This document shows, piece by piece, positions 44,717 through 52,091 of a stretch of DNA of 52,091 bases (positions are counted from its first letter, which is position 1; every line of letters starts with the position of its first letter). Under the pieces are notes generated by a model. It had not been told where the DNA came from and did not search any database. It saw nothing but the letters and a program-made list of their open reading frames with translations. The position numbers and the translations under genes are program-made. The DNA is from Sphingomonas azotifigens NBRC 15497 (GTDB lineage: Bacteria; Pseudomonadota; Alphaproteobacteria; Sphingomonadales; Sphingomonadaceae), in NCBI RefSeq assembly GCF_002091475.1, contig NZ_BCTR01000054.1, positions 1-52,091 on the forward strand, in the 5' to 3' direction.

Positions 44717-45733
44717 TCAGCGATCGATCGGAAGCGGCGCGCTTGCGGCTACCAGGCCCTCGTCGCGTAGCGATTGCCAGAAGCCGCCGGGCACGCTGGC
44801 CGCGAGTGCGGCGTGGTCCTCGCGGATCCGCTCCGGCTTGCTGGCGCCCGGGATCACGGCGGCAACGGCCGGGTGCGCCAGCACGAAGCCGAGAGCCGCT
44901 GCCTTGATCGGCACGTCGAACTGCGCGCACAGCGCCTTGATCCGCTCCACCTTCGTCGCGATGGCGGGCGGGATCGCGCCATATTCGAAATGGCTGCCCC
45001 CGGCGAGCACGCCCGAGCTGTAGGGCCCGCCCACGACGATGTCGAACCCGCGCGCCGCAGCGGTCGGCATCAGCCGCTGAAGGGCGCGCTCATGGTCGAG
45101 CAGCGAATAGCGGCCGGCGAGCAGCGTCGCATCGGGGCGCACCTCCGCAAGGTCGAGCAGGATCTCGACCGGCTCCACCTTGTTGACCCCCAGTCCCCAA
45201 CCGCGGATCACGCCCTCGTCGCGCAGTTGGTCGAGGGCCACGAACGCCCCCGTGCGCGCTGTCTCGAACATGCCGATCCAGCGATCGCCATGGAAGTCCT
45301 GCGCGACGTCGTGCACCCAGACGAAGTCGATCCGGTCGACCTGCAGCCGCTTCAGGCTGTCCTCGATCGAGCGCCGGGTGCCGTCCGCCGAATAGTCGAG
45401 CACGATCTTGTTGGGGCGACCATAGCGGAAGATGTCTCCCTTCTCGCCCTGATCACGCGCGCCGGGATCTTCAACCTCGTCGAGAATGAGTCTGCCGACC
45501 TTGGTGGTGAGCACATATTCTCCGCGCGGCCGGTCACGCAGGGCCTTGCCGAGGCGAATTTCGGACAGTCCCGCGCCGTAGAAAGGCGCTGTGTCGAACA
45601 GGCGGGTGCCCGCCGCCCAGGCGGCATCCACCGTCGCCAATGCCTCGTCTTCGGGAATGTCGCGGAACATGTTGCCCAGGGGCGCAGTGCCGAAGCCGAG
45701 CGGACCGCTTCTCAAACTTTCTCTGACACGCAT
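44717..45733 (-). CDS. Aldo/keto reductase (D-threo-aldose/L-fucose dehydrogenase-like)
   Basis: A 338-residue (alpha/beta)8 barrel. Catalytic tetrad candidates are the Asp and Tyr of LFDTAPFYGAGLSE, the Lys of LTTKVGRL, and the His of FVWVHDVAQD. The insert FRYGRPNKIVLDYSADGTRR, with SIEDSLKRLQVDRID, is typical of the aldose 1-dehydrogenase subgroup. The C-terminal VIPGASKPERIREDHAAL binds the NAD(P) phosphate. GAGAGGAACG lies before the ATG. It is the fifth gene of the operon, 25 bases after the MFS gene. Substrates in this family range from sugars to ketones and aldehydes. Confidence 0.87.
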   Translation of the reverse strand: MRVRESLRSGPLGFGTAPLGNMFRDIPEDEALATVDAAWAAGTRLFDTAPFYGAGLSEIRLGKALRDRPRGEYVLTTKVGRLILDEVEDPGARDQGEKGDIFRYGRPNKIVLDYSADGTRRSIEDSLKRLQVDRIDFVWVHDVAQDFHGDRWIGMFETARTGAFVALDQLRDEGVIRGWGLGVNKVEPVEILLDLAEVRPDATLLAGRYSLLDHERALQRLMPTAAARGFDIVVGGPYSSGVLAGGSHFEYGAIPPAIATKVERIKALCAQFDVPIKAAALGFVLAHPAVAAVIPGASKPERIREDHAALAASVPGGFWQSLRDEGLVAASAPLPIDR

Positions 45734-45758
45734 GCGTTTCGTTCCTCTCTGGGGCTGG

Positions 45759-47048
45759 TCACGCCGCGGAGCGATGTCCGCGAGCCGCCAGCAAGGTGAC
45801 TCCGTAAATGGCAAGGCCCGCCAAGGTGAGGCCGAAGCCCGCCCAAACCGCAGCCAGCAAGCCCGCTCCGGCGCCGATCGCAAGGCCGCCGGCCCAGGCA
45901 CCCAGCGCATTGGCGACGTTGAGGGCAGCGAGGTTCATCGCACCCATCAGCGAGGGCGCCTCGGGGGCGAAGCGGGTGAGCCGCACCTGCAGCGTGGGGA
46001 TCGCGGTCATCATCGTCGCGCCCACGCCGAACATCGCCGGGAAGAGCACCCAGGGATCCGTGCCGCCGACCGCCAGGACGATCAGCACCAGGAGCGCGGC
46101 GCCATAGCCGATGGCGATGCCCCGTACCGGATCGCCATCCGCGATCCGGCCACCCAGCAGATTGCCGGCCGTCATGCCCAATCCGAACAGCGCCAGTGCC
46201 AACGGGATCCACCCGCGCTCGAGCCCAGCGACATCGGTCACGAGCGGACCGATGAAGGTGTAAACCGCGAAGATGCTTGCGACGCCGATCGCCCCGACCA
46301 GCATCACGCCCCACACGCTAGGCTTGCGCAACGCGCGAAGCTCTCGCAGCACCGGCGCGCCGTTCAGCGCTTCGGCCCGCGGCACCCAGCGGAGCAGCGA
46401 CAGGAGCGCGAGTGCCGCTACTCCCGATACTGCCAGATAGGTCTCGCGCCATCCCAGCGTCTGCCCGAGAAAGGTGGCGAGCGGCGAGCCGACGATCGTC
46501 GCGACGGTCAGCCCGGTCATGACCATGGCAAATGCCTTGCCCGCATGACCGGGTCCGACGATGTACGAGGCGACAACCGCCCCCGCACCGAAATAGGCGC
46601 CTTGGGGCATGCCGCTGACGAACCGCGCAGCCATCAGTAGCGGAAGGCTAGGCGCCAGGGCAGAGGCGATGTTGCCCAGGATGAACAACCCCACCAGCGC
46701 GAGCAGCAGCGTGCGCCGGTTGAGCCGCGCGGCTGCCAGGGTGACCAGCGGCGCGCCGACGATGACGCCCAGCGCATAGGCCGTGATCGCGTTGGTCGCG
46801 GCTGGGATGCCGATATTGAGATCCGCCGAGAAAAGCTGGAGAATGCCCATGCTGGCGAATTCGGAGGTGCCAATGCAGAAACTGCCGAGCGCCAGCGCAA
46901 AGAGGGTGAGGCTACGGTTGCGGCGCTCCGATGCCTTCTGACAATGCGTGCGCACGGCATCGCATTGCGGCTGATAGATCCGCTCCATCGGGTTGAGGCG
47001 GCGAAGATCGGTCGCGACGCCGCCATTGGCCTGAGCCGAATTAGCCAT
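45759..47048 (-). CDS. MFS transporter, DHA1 family
   Basis: A 429-residue, 12-helix permease. It starts with a polar N-terminal extension of about 45 residues, then LTLFALALGSFCIGTSEFAS, MGILQLFSADLNI, the motif-A-like AARLNRRTLLLALVG, and ARFVSGMPQGAYFGAGAVVA (helix 4). These match the AraJ/YdhP/sugar-efflux type of DHA1 exporter. The long N-terminus suggests the true start may be an internal ATG such as that at residue 21 (MERIYQPQ). The annotated ATG lies three bases after the old yellow enzyme stop, a strong coupling. It likely exports the toxic compound or a product. Confidence 0.85.
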   Translation of the reverse strand: MANSAQANGGVATDLRRLNPMERIYQPQCDAVRTHCQKASERRNRSLTLFALALGSFCIGTSEFASMGILQLFSADLNIGIPAATNAITAYALGVIVGAPLVTLAAARLNRRTLLLALVGLFILGNIASALAPSLPLLMAARFVSGMPQGAYFGAGAVVASYIVGPGHAGKAFAMVMTGLTVATIVGSPLATFLGQTLGWRETYLAVSGVAALALLSLLRWVPRAEALNGAPVLRELRALRKPSVWGVMLVGAIGVASIFAVYTFIGPLVTDVAGLERGWIPLALALFGLGMTAGNLLGGRIADGDPVRGIAIGYGAALLVLIVLAVGGTDPWVLFPAMFGVGATMMTAIPTLQVRLTRFAPEAPSLMGAMNLAALNVANALGAWAGGLAIGAGAGLLAAVWAGFGLTLAGLAIYGVTLLAARGHRSAA

Positions 47049-47051
47049 GGC

Positions 47052-48152
47052 TCAAGCCGCCGCCAGGGCAGGAAAGTCGGTATAGCCCGCCGCACCGCCG
47101 CCATAATAGGTCTCCGGCGCCGCTTCGGCCAACGGAGCGTCGCGCCGCAGCCGCTCGACCAGATCGGGGTTGGCGATGAAGGGGCGGCCGAACGCGACCA
47201 TATCGGCATGGCCGCTGTCGATCGCTGCGATCGCCAGCTCGCGCGTGTAGCTGTTGTTGGCGATATATGCGCCACCGAACGCGGCGTGCAGCGCCTTGAA
47301 GTCGAACGCCGCCGCCGCATTTGCACCGCGCGTCTGCCCCTCGACGCAATGGAGATAGGCGAGCCCCAGCTGGCCGAGCTGTTCCGCCAGATAGCCATAG
47401 GTCCCCTGCGGATCGCTATCGAGCGGCGTGTCGCCGGTGGCGCGGGTGATCGGCGACAGGCGCAGGCCTACCCGATCCGCACCCCATATGGCGGCCACCG
47501 CCTGCACGACCTCGATCGGCAGGCGCGCGCGATTTTCCCGCGATCCTCCATAGCGGTCGGTGCGATGGTTGGTGCTGTCGCGGAGAAATTGCTCGAGGAG
47601 GTAGCAGTTGGCGGCGTGAACCTCGACACCGTCGAAGCCGGCATCGCGCGCACGGATTGCCGCCCGGCGATAGTCTTCTACAATGCCGGGGATTTCGTCG
47701 GTCTCCAGCGCGCGCGGCATGGAGGGGCGCTCGGGCCCGCGCTCGGTGAACACCGTGTCTCCCGCCTGGATGGCGCTGGGAGCGACCGGTGCCGCCCCAC
47801 CAGCCTGCAAACTGGTGTGCGACATACGGCCGACGTGCCAGAGCTGCAACACGATACGGCCGCCCGCTTCATGCACCGCCTCTGTCACCGATCGCCATGC
47901 CTCGACATGCGCATCCGTATAGATGCCCGGAGTCAGGGCATAGCCACGCCCCTGTCGCGAGATGTTGGTCGCTTCGCTGACGATCAGCCCCGCGCTTGCA
48001 CGCTGGCGGTAATAGTCGATCGCAAGCGGCGTGTGCACGCCGTCCATGCCGGCGCGCGAACGGGTGAGCGGCGCCATCGCGATGCGATTGGCGACGGGAA
48101 TGGCACCGATCCGCCCCGGCGCGAACAGCCCGGCCGCTTGCTGGTCTATCAT
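47052..48152 (-). CDS. Old yellow enzyme family alkene reductase (NADH:flavin oxidoreductase)
   Basis: A 366-residue FMN barrel. It shows the FMN-binding NRIAMAPLTRSRAGMDGVHT, LIVSEATNISRQGRGY, LQLWHVGRMSHTSLQAGGA, the substrate-binding pair His/Asn in GVEVHAANCYLLEQFLRDST, NHRTDRYGGSRENRAR, and AFGRPFIANPDLVERL. It is a class I OYE close to NemA/GTN reductases, which reduce activated C=C bonds of enones, enals and maleimides and also nitro-esters, using NAD(P)H. It is the third gene of the operon, 38 bases after the Zn-ADH. The reaction fits reduction of an alpha,beta-unsaturated carbonyl. Confidence 0.92.
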   Translation of the reverse strand: MIDQQAAGLFAPGRIGAIPVANRIAMAPLTRSRAGMDGVHTPLAIDYYRQRASAGLIVSEATNISRQGRGYALTPGIYTDAHVEAWRSVTEAVHEAGGRIVLQLWHVGRMSHTSLQAGGAAPVAPSAIQAGDTVFTERGPERPSMPRALETDEIPGIVEDYRRAAIRARDAGFDGVEVHAANCYLLEQFLRDSTNHRTDRYGGSRENRARLPIEVVQAVAAIWGADRVGLRLSPITRATGDTPLDSDPQGTYGYLAEQLGQLGLAYLHCVEGQTRGANAAAAFDFKALHAAFGGAYIANNSYTRELAIAAIDSGHADMVAFGRPFIANPDLVERLRRDAPLAEAAPETYYGGGAAGYTDFPALAAA

Positions 48153-48190
48153 GGTCGGAAACTCCTTGTCAGCGAAGCGAGGACGGTGGC

Positions 48191-49246
48191 TCAGAACTTC
48201 ACCACCGCGCGCCCGACGATCTCGCCATCGCGCAGCCGGTCGATATATTCGTTGATCTGATCGAAGCGGATCGTGGTGATGGTGTGCTTGATCTTGTCCT
48301 CGGCGGCGAGCGCCAGGACCTCGGACAAGTCGGCATTGTTGCCCCAGAACGATCCGTGGAAGGTTTGCTCGCCACTCACGCGCGGGAACAGCGGCACGTC
48401 GATGCGATCGCCGACGAAGCCGACGTCGGCATAATGGCCCGCGATGCCGAGCAAGCCGAACCCCATCTGCATCATTTCGGTCGCGCCTGCGCAATCGATG
48501 ATAGCATCGAGCTTGGCCTGGCCGGTAGCCCGTTCCAGTTCGCCCGCAATACCCTTCTCGGACTTATCCTTGATCGCGATCAGATGGTCGGCGCCATAAT
48601 CCTTCGCCACCGCCAATTTTTCCGCATTGCGACCGAAAGCGACCACCGTCGCGCCCGCTCCCAGCAGCTTGGCATATTGCACGGCGTAGACGCCGATCCC
48701 GCCGATCCCGAATACCCCGATCACCCGGTCCGGCCCAAGGCCGCCGGCGTCCCGGATCTTCTTGATGCCGCGATAGGGCGTGAGACCTGCGTCGGTGAGC
48801 GGGGCGATCTGCTCGAACGCCAATCGCTTCGGCACCTTGATCACGTAGCGCGCCGGGACCGGAATATATTCCGCGAAACCGCCATAGGTACCGAATCCTG
48901 GCCAGCGAACGTTCGGGCAGATATGGGTGTTGCCTACCTGGCAGTGGCGGCAGATGCCGTCACCCCAGCCGGGGGACACGACCACATGGTCGCCCTCCTC
49001 CAGCCCGGCCACCTTCGGCACCAGGCTGCCGATCTTATGGAGCGTGCCGGTGATTTCGTGCCCCGGGATCACGGGTGGCGGAATGTCGGCATAGGATTGG
49101 AAGAAGCCGTCGACGAGCAGCACGTCCGATCGGCACATGCCGCACGCTTCCACCTTCACCAGCACCTCGTCGGACTGGATGTCCGGGATCGGTATATCTT
49201 CTAGCACCAGCGGCTTGCGGTATTCCAGAATGCGCGCGGCCTTCAT
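48191..49246 (-). CDS. Zinc-dependent alcohol dehydrogenase
   Basis: A 351-residue MDR enzyme. Catalytic zinc ligands are Cys38 in ACGMCRSD and His63-Glu64 in PGHEITG, with an Asp in LTDAGLTPYRGI as the probable third ligand. The structural zinc loop is GWGDGICRHCQVGNTHIC: Asp96 replaces the first of the usual four Cys, leaving Cys99, Cys102 and Cys110. An acidic replacement at this place is known from Sulfolobus ADH. NAD-binding GVFGIGGIGVYAVQYAKLLG follows. It interconverts alcohols with aldehydes or ketones. Its start overlaps the GlcG stop by four bases. Confidence 0.9.
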   Translation of the reverse strand: MKAARILEYRKPLVLEDIPIPDIQSDEVLVKVEACGMCRSDVLLVDGFFQSYADIPPPVIPGHEITGTLHKIGSLVPKVAGLEEGDHVVVSPGWGDGICRHCQVGNTHICPNVRWPGFGTYGGFAEYIPVPARYVIKVPKRLAFEQIAPLTDAGLTPYRGIKKIRDAGGLGPDRVIGVFGIGGIGVYAVQYAKLLGAGATVVAFGRNAEKLAVAKDYGADHLIAIKDKSEKGIAGELERATGQAKLDAIIDCAGATEMMQMGFGLLGIAGHYADVGFVGDRIDVPLFPRVSGEQTFHGSFWGNNADLSEVLALAAEDKIKHTITTIRFDQINEYIDRLRDGEIVGRAVVKF

Positions 49247-49689
49247 GAAGGTTTCCTTTCCTCTGGTTGGGGCGTCGAAACGGCAGCGACGGCGGCCTCG
49301 GCAACCTGGAGATCCTGTTCGATCGTTCCCGCGCTGGCGCCGACGGCGCCAGCGATATGCCCGTTGATCCAAACCGGTACGCCGCCGCCGAAGATGACGA
49401 CTTGGCCGGCATTGCTTTCCTGAATGCCGAAAAGCGGGCCGCCGGGCGCAGCGAGCGTCGCGAGGTTTGCGGTCGGCTGGGCAAAGAAGCAGGCGGTCTT
49501 CGCTTTGTCGATCGCAAGCTCGATGCTACCGATCAGCGCCTCGTCTTGCCGCGCGAACGCGACCAAGTGCGCGCCGCGATCGACGACGGCGATGTTGTAC
49601 GGCAGGCCGGTCTGAACAGCCGCAGCTTCGGCCGCGTCGAGCATCCGCTTTGCATCGTCAAGAGTCAGGGTCCAATGGGTTTCGGGCAT
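49243..49689 (-). CDS. GlcG/HbpS family haem-binding-like protein
   Basis: A 148-residue protein with no signal peptide: TLDDAKRMLDAAEAAAVQTG, NIAVVDRGAHLVAFARQDEA, SIELAIDKAKTACFF, and FGGGVPVWINGHIAGAVGAS. This is the whole GlcG/HbpS/DUF336 domain, known to bind haem or haem-degradation products in a few cases and PduO-like cobalamin in others. It is the first gene of the seven-gene operon and is coupled to the Zn-ADH by ATGA. Family members often lie beside flavin and alcohol oxidoreductases, but their role there is unproven. Confidence 0.87.
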   Translation of the reverse strand: MPETHWTLTLDDAKRMLDAAEAAAVQTGLPYNIAVVDRGAHLVAFARQDEALIGSIELAIDKAKTACFFAQPTANLATLAAPGGPLFGIQESNAGQVVIFGGGVPVWINGHIAGAVGASAGTIEQDLQVAEAAVAAVSTPQPEERKPS

Positions 49690-50090
49690 GATGTCCTCAC
49701 GGTCCGAATGTCTCGCCGAAGCTATCGCCGAACAACGCTAGATATCGCATCGGCCTTGTGCAGATCGCCCGGGGATCGCGCATGCGCTGGCCGTACTCGC
49801 GCCGGGTGAAGCGCGCGGCGTCAGGGGGCGATCCTCAATCGCTCTGTCGCGGGATTGCTCGGCAAGCAGATCGCATACCCGCTCGAGCTGCCTGCCAGGC
49901 AGCCGTCAGCGGCCCGCTTTACTTAGATTTACCCTAGCTGACTATGGGTTCCGTGGAGCCGGCAATAAGATTTGCGCGCATGCGGCGCGGAAACGCCGAT
50001 GCTCGGCGGCTGTGGCACCCCAGAACCGGGGTCGGCCGCCCGACTTTAACGCTTTTACGCGACAGATCCCGACGAAAACTGGAGAATGCA
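49690..50090. other. Divergent intergenic region between GlcG and DJ-1/PfpI genes
   Basis: The 401 bases separate the start of the seven-gene operon from the DJ-1 gene, so both promoters should lie here. I see no supportable gene. The part near 49915-49940 (TACTTAGATTTACCCTAGCT) is A+T-richer than the surroundings and is a plausible promoter region. No clear LysR-box or repeat matching 41839-41869 was found. Confidence 0.5.
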
Positions 50091-50774
50091 ATGACAAAGC
50101 ATGTTCTGTTCATCGTGACCAATGCCGCCGAGATCGGCCCCAACCACCGCAAGACCGGCTTCTTTTTTGCCGAAGTCGCGCATCCGTTCGACGTGCTCGA
50201 CAAGGCGGGGGTCGCTGTGGAGTTTGCGTCTCCCGCGGGCGGCTGGACACCCTTCGACGCCTATGACGAGAGCGATCCGGCACAAAAGGCTTTCTTCGAA
50301 AGCAAGGCGTTCCGTCGGCTAAATCGAAGCCGCAAGCTGTCCGAGATCGATGCCGCCGACTATGACGCCATCCTCGTGCCCGGCGGACTGGGGCCGATGG
50401 TCGACATCCAGCGCAACGCCGACGTGCAGCGGGCCGTCGTGCGGGCCTGGACCACCGGCAAGATCGTGACGGCGGTCTGCCATGGGCCTTGCTCGCTCCT
50501 CGGCGTCGACATCGGTGACGGCAAGCCGTTCGTCGAGGGCAAGCAGGTGACGGGCTTCTCTAGGACGGAGGAGCTGGACTATGCGGCGGCCGACGTGCCC
50601 TACGAACTCGAAGATGCGCTTCGCGCCGAGGGTGCCCAGTATTCGTCCGCCGGAAATTGGGAAGCGCATGTCGTCGTCGACGGGCGCCTCATCACTGGGC
50701 AGAATCCTGCTTCGGCGGCTCCGCTGGCCAAGGAACTGCTTGCCGCTCTGGAGAAGACGACGGCCCCGGCTTGA
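50091..50774 (+). CDS. DJ-1/PfpI family protein, Hsp31-like glyoxalase III candidate
   Basis: A 227-residue class I glutamine-amidotransferase-like protein. The triad of the Hsp31 group is present: Glu28 in KTGFFFAEVAHPF, and nucleophile Cys130 with His131 in AVCHGPCSLL. ILVPGGLGPMVDIQRN and VTGFSRTEE are also typical of this group. Yeast and bacterial Hsp31-like proteins convert methylglyoxal to lactate without glutathione, and some act as chaperones. GGAG lies seven bases before the ATG. It is divergent from the seven-gene operon, which also handles carbonyls, so a shared electrophile-stress role is plausible. Confidence 0.87.
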   Translation: MTKHVLFIVTNAAEIGPNHRKTGFFFAEVAHPFDVLDKAGVAVEFASPAGGWTPFDAYDESDPAQKAFFESKAFRRLNRSRKLSEIDAADYDAILVPGGLGPMVDIQRNADVQRAVVRAWTTGKIVTAVCHGPCSLLGVDIGDGKPFVEGKQVTGFSRTEELDYAAADVPYELEDALRAEGAQYSSAGNWEAHVVVDGRLITGQNPASAAPLAKELLAALEKTTAPA

Positions 50775-50854
50775 TACCGCGCACCTGATATGCCGATCGC
50801 CGCCCCTTCGCAGCCGGAGGGGCTGCCGCTTTCGGCCCGGTGTCGCCCAGGAAT

Positions 50855-51105
50855 TCGCTCATTGCGGCGCTGGCTGTTTGCGGTTCCTTCGAAGCCGGGA
50901 TAGGTGTCCTTATCCGCCAATACCGGGTCGACGAGGAATCGGACGTCGCCATAGTCGATGCGCAAGGTGGCGCTACGCACCTGGGTCAGGCTGGCGCTTC
51001 GCCCAGGGCGGCGGTGGCAGCACCGGTCGATCCGGTCGCGGCGAACAGGGCGGAGGCAAGTATCGTGGCACCGCCCGACGTGATCGCCTAACGACGGTTG
51101 ACCAA
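50855..51105 (-). pseudogene. Decayed, truncated MBL-fold metallohydrolase with Tat-like signal
   Basis: The minus strand reads MVNRR, stop, AITSGGATILASALFAATGS, TGAATAALGEAPA, then after a one-base shift SLTQVRSATLRIDYGDVRFL, VDPVLADKDTYPGFEGTANS. This is the start of a metallo-beta-lactamase-fold hydrolase (ATLRIxYxxxRFLVDPxLAxK, PGFEGTxNS) behind a twin-Arg signal. The HxHxDH metal site and everything after are missing. An in-frame TAG after the Arg pair and the frameshift show it is dead. The rest of 50775-51245 holds no gene I can support. Confidence 0.7.
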
Positions 51106-51245
51106 CTTTGACGTACCTGGTGCATCGATCATCTACCTCTCCGTTAGCATAGAATTGGATCGGCCGCCTGCCCGGTCGGGGATCGAGGTACTTCGCGGTA
51201 CCATGTGCGCAGGCAGCGACCACGGCGATTAGTATCGCTGCTGCA

Positions 51246-51665
51246 TCAGTGCGGCATATCCGAGAATTGCGGCAGATCGAGCGGCTTCTGCCAATCCAGC
51301 CGGCGTTTCACAAACATCTCCAGCACGGGCCGAATGCCGCTCGGATCGTCAAGCGAGCCGATTTGGATGAACGTCAGTTCTGGGAAGCCTTCCAAGTCGC
51401 TCGTAAAGAGTCGCGCACCGCATTCGGTGCAGAAATTTCGGGTGAGCCTCTTCCCGGAGTCAGCGACATATAGGAAGCCCTTCGTCTGGTCGGCGCCCGC
51501 CGTGACCCTGAAGGTGGTCGTGGGGACGCCGAACCAGGTCGCAGCTTCACCGCCGGACGCCTTCTTGCAGTCAAGGCAGTGGCAGATCGCGACGAAGGTG
51601 GGATCGAAATCGAACTCGAACGTGACCGTGCCGCAGGCACAACGGCCTTTCCGGTGCGTTGCCAT
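51246..51665 (-). CDS. GFA family (glutathione-dependent formaldehyde-activating-like) protein
   Basis: A 139-residue zinc protein of the GFA/CENP-V fold. Zinc ligands are visible: the CACG near the N-terminus (GRCACGTVTF), CHCLDCKKASG, and the late pair NFCTECGARL. WFGVPTTTFRVTAG is the usual sheet region. The founding member speeds formation of S-hydroxymethylglutathione; most relatives have unknown roles. The ATG at 51665 starts just upstream of the conserved Cys pair, giving normal length. It is separated from the neighbouring hydrolase gene by 96 bases, with a hairpin between them. Confidence 0.88.
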   Translation of the reverse strand: MATHRKGRCACGTVTFEFDFDPTFVAICHCLDCKKASGGEAATWFGVPTTTFRVTAGADQTKGFLYVADSGKRLTRNFCTECGARLFTSDLEGFPELTFIQIGSLDDPSGIRPVLEMFVKRRLDWQKPLDLPQFSDMPH

Positions 51666-51722
51666 GGCAGCATCTCCCTTTGGCTAAATGGATTTCCGAA
51701 CCCTCGAGCTGGCTTGTACTTT

Positions 51723-51748
51723 AGGACGGCGCAGCGGTACGCCGTCCT
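51723..51748. terminator. Hairpin between hydrolase and GFA genes
   Basis: AGGACGGC and GCCGTCCT form a perfect eight-base stem with a ten-base loop, 13 bases after the hydrolase stop (minus strand). No T-run follows on either strand, so intrinsic termination is doubtful. Confidence 0.35.
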
Positions 51749-51761
51749 CGGCGCGGAAGGA

Positions 51762-52091
51762 CTAGTTGGCGTCGGTGGCCGCAGCCTCGATGAAGGCAGC
51801 TACCTCCTTCGGGTGGGACAGCATGACTGCGTGGCTGCTGTTGATCTCGGTCAGTTTGGCCTTGGCGCGGGTCGCCATGAAGCGCTGGGTGGTCGGCGAG
51901 ACCATATGGTCCTGCGTCGTCAGCATCCAGCGGACCGGCTTGTCGTGCCACGCCGCCGTCGTCAGCTTGGTCTGCACCGCGGCCAGGCCCCAGGGGACTT
52001 GCGACGCCGCCATGAAGCCGGTGATCGAAATGTCGACATCCGCGGCGAAGGCCGTCGGGAACTTGACCGGGTCGACGATGATGAACCCGTC
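51762..52091 (-). CDS. Alpha/beta hydrolase, C-terminal part (partial)
   Basis: The final 109 codons and stop of a gene that enters from the right edge. The visible part, DGFIIVDPVKFPTAFAADVD, then PVRWMLTTQDHMVSPTTQRF and INSSHAVMLSHPKEVAAFIE, is the C-terminal end of an alpha/beta hydrolase. The acid is in TTQDHMVSP and the catalytic His in SSHAVMLSHP. It resembles the esterase/haloperoxidase-like group that includes exported salicylate-esterase-like proteins. The nucleophile elbow lies outside the window, so activity cannot be judged. Confidence 0.82.
   Translation of the reverse strand, partial: DGFIIVDPVKFPTAFAADVDISITGFMAASQVPWGLAAVQTKLTTAAWHDKPVRWMLTTQDHMVSPTTQRFMATRAKAKLTEINSSHAVMLSHPKEVAAFIEAAATDAN

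Overview
The window is 52 kb of a high-GC, gene-dense bacterial chromosome. I read it as alphaproteobacterial, most likely an order Sphingomonadales / Sphingomonas-like organism. The grounds are a plant-type glutamate-cysteine ligase, a single long RelA/SpoT-type enzyme, a class I PHA synthase followed by an Ala/Pro-rich phasin, a DUF2171 stress-type protein, a GH92 enzyme, and many intergenic palindromes of the kind that read as 'PAKAGIH / LRGND' in spurious frames. The taxon is an inference from gene content; no rRNA is present.

Layout. 1-1020: end of etfA and an enoyl-CoA hydratase. 1043-3561: an ArsB-like pump coupled to an MFS permease. 3815-5383: 2-oxoglutarate semialdehyde dehydrogenase. 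5499-7225: four small genes of uncertain role. 7206-9380: gshA and rsmE. 9431-13676: a glycan-modification locus with a GT-C-like membrane protein, a GtrA-type flippase, a methyltransferase and a polyprenyl-phosphate GT2. 13726-17396: mntH and the (p)ppGpp enzyme. 17532-20277: HxlR regulator, a small hypothetical, a thioesterase and alaC. 20381-23501: phaC, phasin with a PhaR-like operator, and clpS. 23697-25838: Crp/Fnr regulator and murA. 26032-29669: secreted GH92 and a diguanylate cyclase. 29763-33434: acetyl-CoA hydrolase/CoA-transferase, a haem-oxygenase-like diiron enzyme and a CE2-type esterase. 33551-38747: a PLP sulfhydrylase/lyase, katG, and a DUF2171 protein with a long Tyr/Arg/Gly/Asp-rich tail.

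At 38970-39045 lies tRNA-Ala(CGC), followed by an AT-rich stretch and a decayed IS3-type element. To its right the content changes to redox and detoxification genes. These are two exported small enzymes (ABM and VOC), a GST, a LysR regulator, and a tight seven-gene minus-strand operon (49689 to 42897: GlcG, Zn-ADH, old yellow enzyme, MFS, aldo/keto reductase, SRPBCC, ALDH). A divergent DJ-1/Hsp31-like glyoxalase III candidate follows. This block looks like an accessory pathway for an unsaturated carbonyl compound, either detoxification or catabolism, and is the best candidate for an undescribed system here. The window ends with a decayed metallo-beta-lactamase-fold gene, a GFA-family protein and a cut-off alpha/beta hydrolase.

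Seven composite inverted repeats of three types sit between genes, five of them between convergent gene ends, which suggests a role in termination or mRNA 3'-end protection. Most functional calls rest on motif recognition by eye; no database search was run.
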